Source of the DNA: Thermoplasmata archaeon
Lineage (GTDB): Archaea > Thermoplasmatota > Thermoplasmata > UBA184
Direction: 5' to 3'
NCBI GenBank assembly: GCA_030039915.1
Contig: JASHUP010000133.1
Span: 1-7,371 of the forward strand
DNA length: 7,371 nt
The notes beneath the pieces are model-generated. The model ran no database searches. It was given only the letters and a program-made list of their open reading frames with translations, and was not told where the DNA came from. The translations under genes and the position numbers were made by a program. Within the stretch, counting starts at the first letter, position 1. Every line of letters begins with the position of its first letter. Positions 1-5,024 of this stretch are shown here, in pieces.

Positions 1-23
1 CGGCAGCACAGTAAACCGATTCT

Positions 24-55
24 GGCGGGGAGCCGATCCCCCTTGGCTCCCCGCC
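24..55. terminator. GC-rich hairpin, possible terminator of an upstream gene
   Basis: GGCGGGGAGCC (24-34) and GGCTCCCCGCC (45-55) are exact reverse complements separated by a 10-base loop, giving an 11-bp stem. A reading frame entering from the left edge ends in TAA at 12-14 (last residues Ala-Ala-Gln), so the hairpin would lie ten bases after a + strand stop codon. No good T-run follows, and archaeal termination usually depends on T-tracts, so it may be an RNA 3'-end stabiliser or a protein site instead. No tRNA T-arm consensus is present. The inverted repeat is certain; the terminator role is a guess. Confidence 0.4.
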
Positions 56-94
56 CACTTAGCTTTATGAGAGGCTCGGTCTCGGTGACCTTCG

Positions 95-262
95 ATGGAC
101 GGTCGGCTCTTCACGGTGCTCGTGCTCATCGTTCTCCCGGCCGCGCTCATTGGCGTCACGGTGCTCGAGTTCAGCTCGAATCCGGTCTCGATCCTGGCCC
201 TGCTCGCCGTCATGATCGCGGGGTCGTTCTACCTGCTGTCCTATACGGAGTCGTTCGCGTAG
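95..262 (+). CDS. Small two-helix membrane protein, 55 aa, function unknown
   Basis: The frame starts at ATG 95 and encodes 55 residues ending in TAG at 260-262. Two hydrophobic segments fill most of it, residues about 5-24 (LFTVLVLIVLPAALIGVTVL) and about 31-50 (VSILALLAVMIAGSFYLLSY), joined by a short polar turn (EFSSNP). The ends are short: MDGR before and TESFA after. A GGTGA at 84-88, six bases before the ATG, matches the archaeal Shine-Dalgarno core. The overlapping longer frame that starts near 43 gives an Arg/Gly/His-rich product and looks like a shadow. I do not recognise a family. The protein is probably a membrane hairpin. It stands alone on the + strand and converges with the PAC2 gene, whose stop lies 45 bases further on. 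The clean helix pattern and the ribosome-binding site are the main support for a real gene. Confidence 0.6.
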   Translation: MDGRLFTVLVLIVLPAALIGVTVLEFSSNPVSILALLAVMIAGSFYLLSYTESFA

Positions 263-268
263 GCGGAT

Positions 269-284
269 CGCCCCAGCCGGGGCG
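269..284. other. Short hairpin between two convergent genes
   Basis: CGCCCC (269-274) and GGGGCG (279-284) form a perfect 6-bp stem with an AGCC loop. It lies in the 45-base gap between the stop of the small membrane ORF and the stop of the PAC2 gene on the other strand, so it could act at the 3' end of both transcripts. In DNA this GC-rich such stems also occur by chance, and no T-tract follows on either strand. Confidence 0.25.
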
Positions 285-307
285 CCGAGTTTCGGGGTGA
301 CCGCGAA

Positions 308-1114
308 CTAACCGTACATTCCCGGGGTGGTGGGCGGCCGTTGGGCCTCGGCGGGTGGCTGGGATCCCTGTTGGGACTTCATCACGGCCCGGATCGCCTT
401 CTCGATCTGCTCGGCCTGTGCCCTTAGCGGCCCTGTGTCGATGTTCACCTCGGGAAGCAACCGATCCAGGGTCTCGATCAAAGCGGCCCCGGCCCGGTGG
501 TCCGGAAGCCCCTCGTCGGACCGGGCGCTCACGAGGAGGACCGCGACGGGGATCGACTGGCCGATCCCCTGCACGAGCAGAGCGCCCGAGACGCCTCCGA
601 TGACCCCGTCGTCCAGGAGCCGGGCTTTCGAAGGGGCGAACCCTTTCACGATGCCGGGTTCCTTGCGGGAGTAGGCGACCCAGACCTGTTCCGCAGACTG
701 CTCGTCGGCGACCGCGCTCTCTCCTTCCGCTTCCTCTTCGGCGCCCGGAGGATGGGGTACGACCCCCTCGAGTCCGACGATCATCCGGGCCTTGTGACGG
801 GTTCCCGCGTCGATGATCGATCGCGCGATCGCGTTCGCCTGCGAGGGACTCGGCGGGAACTCCGAGAGAACGAGGCCGAGGTCGCGACGTCCGTAGACCC
901 GGATCGTCGGGTTCACCACGCCTCCCTGGACGACCGCGATCGGGGAGATTTCCGGCGATTCGAAACGGCCGATCCGGGGAAGGTTCAGGGCTCGGATCAT
1001 GTAGTGGGCCGCGACCGTCGTCGCAAGTCCGGCGCTCGGAAACGCCGAAATGAGCACCGAGCCCTCTCCAAAGTTCTCGCCCTCCGGGGCTTCCTCTTGC
1101 CAGGTGAATTCCAT
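308..1114 (-). CDS. PAC2-family protein, likely proteasome assembly chaperone or activator with C-terminal HbYX-like tail
   Basis: The 268-residue product matches the PAC2 (proteasome assembly chaperone 2) fold. An N-terminal strand and glycine-rich turn (LISAFPSAGLATTVAAHYMI, residues 21-40) precede the conserved pattern of strands. The region around DDGVIGGVSGALLVQGI (168-184) and the helix with DHRAGAALIETLDRLL (205-219) fit the family's C-terminal half. An acidic, low-complexity loop (about 124-142) looks like a surface insertion. After about residue 247 the chain becomes a Gln/Pro-rich linker and ends Thr-Pro-Gly-Met-Tyr-Gly. Met-Tyr-Gly fits the hydrophobic-Tyr-X tail used by proteasome activators to dock into pockets of the alpha ring. 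Archaeal PAC2 homologues are known to bind the 20S core, and PbaB of Pyrococcus was reported as an ATP-independent activator. The ATG at 1114 has GGAGGGTG eight bases upstream (minus strand of 1123-1130). Family assignment is good; the proteasome role is inferred. Confidence 0.85.
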   Translation of the reverse strand: MEFTWQEEAPEGENFGEGSVLISAFPSAGLATTVAAHYMIRALNLPRIGRFESPEISPIAVVQGGVVNPTIRVYGRRDLGLVLSEFPPSPSQANAIARSIIDAGTRHKARMIVGLEGVVPHPPGAEEEAEGESAVADEQSAEQVWVAYSRKEPGIVKGFAPSKARLLDDGVIGGVSGALLVQGIGQSIPVAVLLVSARSDEGLPDHRAGAALIETLDRLLPEVNIDTGPLRAQAEQIEKAIRAVMKSQQGSQPPAEAQRPPTTPGMYG

Positions 1115-1212
1115 GGTCGACGCACCCTCCGGACCGTACCCGAGCGACCTATAGAGCCTGACGGAGCAAAGTTCACGTCAACCCCAAGTACTCGGGTCCG
1201 CTCGAGCGACGC
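1115..1212. promoter_or_regulatory. Divergent promoter region between PAC2 gene and fen
   Basis: This 98-base spacer lies between two divergent starts, so it should carry promoters in both directions. Toward the PAC2 gene, an AT-rich island (CTATAG, about 1149-1154) sits about 37 bases before the ATG; with usual archaeal spacing it would give a short leader that includes the GGAGGGTG ribosome-binding site. Toward fen, the best candidate is a weak AAGTACT at 1186-1192, about 24 bases before the GTG, which would make the fen message leaderless or nearly so. No convincing Shine-Dalgarno precedes that GTG, which agrees with a leaderless start. The TATA calls are visual and uncertain. Confidence 0.4.
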
Positions 1213-2250
1213 GTGGGGCTTCCGCTCAAGGACCTGGTCAACGCTCAAGAGCTCCCCTGGGACGCCCTCTCGGGTCGGACCCTGGCGGTCGACGGGTACA
1301 ACGCGGTCTACCAGTTCCTCGCGACCCTTCGTCAGCGCGACGGCCAGCTGTTCTCGGATCCCGAGGGAAGGGTCACGAGCCACCTGATGGGCGTCTTCTA
1401 CCGAACGACGTCCCTTCTGCGCGAGGGAGTCCTCCCGGTGTGGGTGTTCGATGGCAAGCCCCCCGAGCGCAAGGCCGGGACGATCCGCCAGAGAATCGCC
1501 GCGAAAGAGAAGGCGGAGGAGCAGTGGCAGGAGGCCCTGGCGGCGGGGGATCTCGAAACCGCCCGACGACGCGCGGCCCAGACGTCGCGGCTCACTCGAC
1601 CGATGGTCGACGAGCTTCGACAGCTCCTCCAGGCTCTCGGCGTTCCGTTCGTCCAGGCGCCCGGGGAGGGCGAGGCCCAGGCGGCGGTCATGGCCGCCCG
1701 GGGAACGGTCTGGGCGACCGGCTCCGAGGACTACGATACCCTTCTCTTCGGCTCGCCCCGTCTCGTCCGGGGACTCGCGGCGCGGGGCCGCGGGGGAGCG
1801 ACGCCGGGCGCTCAACTGATCGACCGGACCGAGCTCCTATCGGGACTCGGCATCAGCGAGGAGGAACTGATCCTCCTCGGGATCGTGATGGGAACGGACT
1901 TCAACGACGGGGTCCGGGGGTACGGACCGAAGAAGTCGCTGAAGCTCGTCCAGGAGCACCTTGGGTTCCGGGCGACCGTCGACAAGGTCGGACTCGACCT
2001 CAAGGAGGCGGAGGAGGTCGCCGAGATCTTCCGCCACCCGCCCGCGGTGGACGTCGAGGCCCCGACGTTCGGTCCCGTCGACGAGGCGGCGGTTCGGACC
2101 ATCCTGGTCGACGAGCACGGGTTCTCCGACGAGCGGGTGCGTGCGGCGATCGCCCGCGCGCGCCAGCGACCTCCCGCCGCCTCGACGCCACAGGAGGCGC
2201 GCGGCCACCAGACCCTGCTCGAAACCTTCGGGGGTCCTGCCAATCCATGA
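1213..2250 (+). CDS. fen: Flap endonuclease 1 (FEN-1)
   Basis: FEN-1 is the structure-specific nuclease that cleaves 5' flaps during Okazaki-fragment maturation and repair. The 345 residues match the family's usual length. The GTG start gives Met-Gly at the N terminus, as in other FEN-1 proteins. All seven two-metal acidic positions are visible: Asp27 (AVDGYNAVYQFL), Asp80 (VWVFDGKPPERK), Glu152 and Glu154 (APGEGEAQAA), Asp173 and Asp175 (SEDYDTLLFG) and Asp229 (GTDFN). The N domain covers roughly 1-105 and the I domain about 120-255, with the DNA-binding helix-turn-helix motif at GYGPKKSLKLV (from 236). The C terminus carries QTLLETFG (333-340), a PCNA-interacting motif whose second aromatic is replaced by Gly. 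It is the first gene of a cluster: its TGA overlaps the ftcD ATG as ATGA. No catalytic residue is missing, so the enzyme should be active. Confidence 0.97.
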   Translation: MGLPLKDLVNAQELPWDALSGRTLAVDGYNAVYQFLATLRQRDGQLFSDPEGRVTSHLMGVFYRTTSLLREGVLPVWVFDGKPPERKAGTIRQRIAAKEKAEEQWQEALAAGDLETARRRAAQTSRLTRPMVDELRQLLQALGVPFVQAPGEGEAQAAVMAARGTVWATGSEDYDTLLFGSPRLVRGLAARGRGGATPGAQLIDRTELLSGLGISEEELILLGIVMGTDFNDGVRGYGPKKSLKLVQEHLGFRATVDKVGLDLKEAEEVAEIFRHPPAVDVEAPTFGPVDEAAVRTILVDEHGFSDERVRAAIARARQRPPAASTPQEARGHQTLLETFGGPANP

Positions 2251-3722
2251 CGCTCTACGAGTGTGTGCCGAATTTCTCGGAAGGACGGGACGCCGAACGG
2301 ATCGAGCGGATCGTCGCACCGGCGCGCGAGGTGGCGAGCGTGACCGTGCTCGATGTGGAGCGGAACGCCGACCACAACCGCTGCGTCGTGAGCCTCGTCG
2401 GCGAAGGCGAGGGCCTCGTGGAGGCCGCCTTTCGGATGATTCGCGTCGCGACCGAACTCATCGACCTCAACGTACAGCGGGGGGAGCATCCGCGGATGGG
2501 AGCGACGGACGTCGTACCGTTCGTTCCTCTCGGGAGCTCGACCATGGCGGACGCGGTCCGGCTCGCCGAACGGTTGGGAGCGCGCGTCGCGAAAGATCTC
2601 GGCATCCCGGTGTACCTCTACGCTGCGGCGGCCAAACGGCCCGAACGCGCGGACCTCGCCGTGGTGCGCGAGGGCCAGTTCGAAGGGCTGCGCGAGGTCA
2701 TCGCGACCGACCCGGCCCGCGCCCCCGATTTCGGAGAACCGAAGCTCCATCCCACGGCCGGAGCGGTGGCGATCGGAGCCCGTCCGCTGCTGATCGCCTA
2801 CAACGCCTACCTCACCACTCCGGACGTCGCCATCGCAAAACGCGTGGCCAAGGCCGTCCGATCGCGCGACGGAGGCCTTCCCGAGGTGAAGGCGCTGGGA
2901 TTCGAGATCCGGGAGCGCAATCGGGCGCAGGTCTCCATGAACCTCACCGACTACCGGGTCACCCCGATCCATCGGACGCTCGAGGCGGTCCGCCGGGAGG
3001 CGGCCCGGTTCGGCGTCGCGGTCGAGGAGTCCGAGATCGTGGGACTCGTTCCCGAGGACGCTCTGTTCGACGCGGCCGAGTACTATCTCCAACTGCACTC
3101 GTTCGACCGGGCCGCGGTGCTCGAGCGCAAGGTCCGCTCGGTGGAAAACTCCGGCCCCGGTCACGAGTCGATCGCCTCCTTCGCCGCTCGCCTCGCCGCC
3201 CGCACGCCCACGCCGGGGGGCGGTGCCGCTGCGGGCGTCGTCGCCGCGCTCGCCTCCGCGCTCGGACAGATGGTGCTCGCCTATTCGATCGACCCCGCGA
3301 AGCCCGCGGAGGACCTGGTCTCCGTGGATGCAGCGCTCAAGACCGGGCGCCACCGGTTCCTCGAGCTCGCGGACGAGGACGCCCTCTCGTACGACGCGGT
3401 CCGGCAAGCGAAGAGGGCCCGCAAGGAGCGACCTTCGGACCCCACCACCCAGGACGCATACCTTCGGGCCGTCCGCGGCGCCGCCGAAGTGCCGCTCGAG
3501 ACCGCCCGACGGGCGGTTGAGCTCGCCGGTCGTCTCGACAGCGTTCGGACTCGTACACGGGCGGCCCTCGCGAGTGACCTCGTGACCTCCCTCGCGTTGT
3601 TCCGCGCCGCCACCGAAGGGGCGCTCGCCAATGTCGCGATCAACCTCGAGGACCTGAAGGCGGCGGGTCAGTCCGTCGAGGCTCTCGAGGCCGAGGTCGC
3701 CCGGCTCTCGCGGAATCCCTGA
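2247..3722 (+). CDS. ftcD: Bifunctional glutamate formiminotransferase / formimidoyltetrahydrofolate cyclodeaminase
   Basis: The 491-residue protein joins two enzymes. Residues 1 to about 300 are the formiminotransferase, with the family start YECVPNFSEGRD (4-15), a D-x-x-x-N-AD-HNR region (36-45) and GEHPRMGATDVVPFVPLG (79-96), whose His81 aligns with the catalytic His of mammalian FTCD. Residues about 305-491 are the cyclodeaminase, a four-helix-bundle domain with TPTPGGGAAAGVVAALASAL (320-339) and a C-terminal SDLVTSLALFRAATEGALAN-type segment. The first half moves the formimino group of N-formiminoglutamate, a histidine-degradation product, to tetrahydrofolate; the second releases ammonia to give 5,10-methenyl-tetrahydrofolate. 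Many prokaryotes have only one of the two domains, so the fusion is notable. The ATG overlaps the fen stop by four bases, implying coupled translation. An open frame continues upstream to about 1440 inside fen but is Gly/Arg-rich shadow, so the ATGA start is chosen. No other hut gene is in view. Confidence 0.95.
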   Translation: MTLYECVPNFSEGRDAERIERIVAPAREVASVTVLDVERNADHNRCVVSLVGEGEGLVEAAFRMIRVATELIDLNVQRGEHPRMGATDVVPFVPLGSSTMADAVRLAERLGARVAKDLGIPVYLYAAAAKRPERADLAVVREGQFEGLREVIATDPARAPDFGEPKLHPTAGAVAIGARPLLIAYNAYLTTPDVAIAKRVAKAVRSRDGGLPEVKALGFEIRERNRAQVSMNLTDYRVTPIHRTLEAVRREAARFGVAVEESEIVGLVPEDALFDAAEYYLQLHSFDRAAVLERKVRSVENSGPGHESIASFAARLAARTPTPGGGAAAGVVAALASALGQMVLAYSIDPAKPAEDLVSVDAALKTGRHRFLELADEDALSYDAVRQAKRARKERPSDPTTQDAYLRAVRGAAEVPLETARRAVELAGRLDSVRTRTRAALASDLVTSLALFRAATEGALANVAINLEDLKAAGQSVEALEAEVARLSRNP

Positions 3723-3732
3723 GGACGACCGA

Positions 3733-4467
3733 ATGGCAGGCGAGGAGCACTCCGGACCTCGCCGACCGCACGTCTGGGTGAACTGCGCCGCGTCCTTGGC
3801 CGGCCGCCTCGCCCTGGCCGGGGGAAAGCGGGCGCACCTTTCCGGACCCGAGGACCTCGCGCGGGTACAGCGGATCCGGGCCCAGTCGGATGCCATCCTG
3901 GTCGGCGTCGGGACGGTCGTGAAGGACGACCCGTCGCTTCGGGTGCACTGGGAGCTGCTCGGGCTCCCGCCCGGCAAGAACCCGACTCGGGTCGTGGTCG
4001 ACGCGAGCGGCCGAACCCCGGCCGACGCACGTGTGCTGGATGGCTCAACGCCCACGATCGTCGCGACGTCGGAGCGATCCACCCGGGTGTTCCCTCCGCA
4101 TGTTCGGACGGTCGTGGCGGGAGCGACGCGGGTCGACCTCCCGCGGCTCTTCGCGACCCTCCTCGACCTGGGCGTGCGTCGGCTGATGGTCGAGGGCGGC
4201 GCCGAGATCCTCGCGAGCGTCCTGCGGGGAGGGCTCTTCGACCGGTTCACGGTCTACTACGCGCCCGTCGTCATCGGGGGCGCGAGCGCCCCCGCCCTGG
4301 TGAGCGGACCCGAGTCCCGGACCGCCGATGAGGCCGCGACGTTCACCTTGCTCGCGGTCGAACGGGTGGGAGCCGGGTATCTCGCCACGTACGGCCCTCT
4401 CCCGGCAGTGTCGGAAGCCGGCGCAGGCCCTCCAGCCCCCCGTTCAAGTCGGGACTCAAGTTCATAA
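3733..4467 (+). CDS. arfC: 2,5-diamino-6-ribosylamino-pyrimidinone 5'-phosphate reductase (RibD C-terminal-like)
   Basis: This 244-residue protein matches the stand-alone archaeal RibD_C reductases (type MJ0671), related in fold to dihydrofolate reductase. They use NAD(P)H to reduce the ribosyl side chain of a GTP-derived diaminopyrimidine to ribityl, an early step toward riboflavin and deazaflavin (F420) precursors. Motifs seen are VNCAASLAGRLA (16-27), the cofactor-binding GVGTVVKDDPSL (58-69), NPTRVVVDASGRTP (83-96), the MVEGGAEI loop (152-159) and YYAPVVIGGASAP, which closes the core. No deaminase domain is attached, as is typical in archaea. The last 20 or so residues (Pro/Ser-rich, ending SSRDSSS) extend past the usual core. 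The start ATG is ten bases after the ftcD stop, and GAGG at 3721-3724 gives a ribosome-binding site, so it is probably the third gene of the fen-ftcD cluster. Other RibD_C or DHFR-like reductases are the main alternative. Confidence 0.88.
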   Translation: MAGEEHSGPRRPHVWVNCAASLAGRLALAGGKRAHLSGPEDLARVQRIRAQSDAILVGVGTVVKDDPSLRVHWELLGLPPGKNPTRVVVDASGRTPADARVLDGSTPTIVATSERSTRVFPPHVRTVVAGATRVDLPRLFATLLDLGVRRLMVEGGAEILASVLRGGLFDRFTVYYAPVVIGGASAPALVSGPESRTADEAATFTLLAVERVGAGYLATYGPLPAVSEAGAGPPAPRSSRDSSS

Positions 4468-4518
4468 CCCGGAAGGAAACCTCTCTGGACAGTCGGGTAC
4501 GCCCGAACCGAGGTCCTC
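4461..4518 (+). promoter_or_regulatory. Leader with promoter-like island and small stem-loop before the four-helix membrane gene
   Basis: An AT-rich word TTCATAACCCGG begins at 4461, overlapping the end of the reductase gene. With normal archaeal spacing it would start transcription near 4490. Next comes a 5-bp stem-loop, TCGGG (4493-4497) with CCCGA (4502-4506) around a TACG loop. GAGGT at 4510-4514 then lies only four bases before the GTG start. The ribosome-binding site is clear; the promoter is tentative, and read-through from the upstream cluster is equally possible. Confidence 0.3.
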
Positions 4519-4917
4519 GTGTCCGCTCCGGCCCAGTACGCCCCTCCGGCCCCCTCGCGGCCGCTCGGGGTCGCGATCCTGGCCGTTCTGGTCGGAATCT
4601 ACGGGTTCCTCCTGATCCTCGGCGGCGCCCTGCTGATCGCGGGCGCGGCCGCGCTCACCTATTTCGGGGTCCCGTCCGGTCTCGGGGGCCTCGGCGGGGT
4701 CACGCTCGGCGCCATCATCCTCATCGTCGGTCTGATCATCCTCGGATTGGCCCTCGGCCTCTGGCACCTTCGAATGTGGGCGCTCGTGCTCACCCTCCTC
4801 TTCCTCATCTTCGAACTCGTGTCGTACGGCCTCGTCGGCGCATTCGTCACCTTCGGGTTCATCTTCGCGCTCATCCTCTTCGTCTACCTCTTGGCCGTCC
4901 GCCGCCACTTCCGCTAG
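4519..4917 (+). CDS. Four-helix integral membrane protein, function unknown
   Basis: The 132-residue product opens with a short Pro/Ala-rich cytoplasmic-like tail (SAPAQYAPPAPSRP) and then has four hydrophobic segments at about residues 16-46, 61-82, 86-105 and 107-127, ending in a basic RRHFR. The first hydrophobic stretch begins RPLGVAILAVLVGIYGFLLI, a pattern I associate with small multi-helix proteins that recur in archaeal genomes, but I cannot name the family with confidence. A Gly-rich loop (GVPSGLGGLGG) separates helices one and two. No metal site, catalytic motif or charged residue patch within the helices is obvious apart from Glu99. The GTG at 4519 is preceded closely by GAGGT. The antisense frame over this region is rich in Glu/Asp/Arg and is a shadow. 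Coding is well supported by the helix pattern; the role is unknown. Confidence 0.85.
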   Translation: MSAPAQYAPPAPSRPLGVAILAVLVGIYGFLLILGGALLIAGAAALTYFGVPSGLGGLGGVTLGAIILIVGLIILGLALGLWHLRMWALVLTLLFLIFELVSYGLVGAFVTFGFIFALILFVYLLAVRRHFR

Positions 4918-5024
4918 ACCGGCGCCCGACCGGCCGGAGCCCCGCCCCGCGCGCGGGGTATGCGTTCCTCCGCGGCGCGCACCCATTATCAACCCGGGCG
5001 ACTCCTCACGCACGAGGCGTACGG
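4918..5024 (+). promoter_or_regulatory. Spacer with a 14-base palindrome and promoter-like island before the FAH gene
   Basis: The 107-base spacer contains CCGGCCGG (4930-4937) and a perfect palindrome CCCCGCGCGCGGGG (4945-4958) shortly after the stop of the membrane gene; this could fold at the 3' end of that transcript. Further on, CATTATC (4984-4990) is the only AT-rich island and lies about 38 bases before the FAH start, so transcription from it would give a leader of roughly a dozen bases. GAGG at 5014-5017 is seven bases from the ATG. The palindrome and ribosome-binding site are seen directly; the promoter is inferred. Confidence 0.4.

Noticed and set aside
1..60. A tRNA or tRNA fragment around the strong hairpin
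   Set aside because: There is no GTTCRANNC-type T-arm, no anticodon arm and no acceptor-stem partner; only the simple inverted repeat remains.
497..1387. A 296-codon + strand frame across the PAC2 gene and the divergent spacer
   Set aside because: It runs through a ribosome-binding site and start region of the PAC2 gene and into fen in the wrong frame; the product is low-complexity and Arg/Asp-rich.
1440..2246. Upstream in-frame extension of ftcD through the fen gene
   Set aside because: The extension is Gly/Arg-rich shadow of fen. The family start (TLYECVPNFSEGR) begins exactly at the ATG of the ATGA junction.
1812..4250. An 812-codon open frame on the - strand opposite fen, ftcD and arfC
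   Set aside because: Its product is rich in Arg, Gly, Ser and Pro with no fold-like pattern, and the other strand carries three well-recognised genes. Stop-poor antisense frames are expected in DNA this GC-rich.
4776..5024. N-terminal extension of the FAH protein
   Set aside because: The added residues are Arg/Pro/His-rich and overlap the membrane-protein gene in another frame. ATG 5025 has a ribosome-binding site and fits family N termini.
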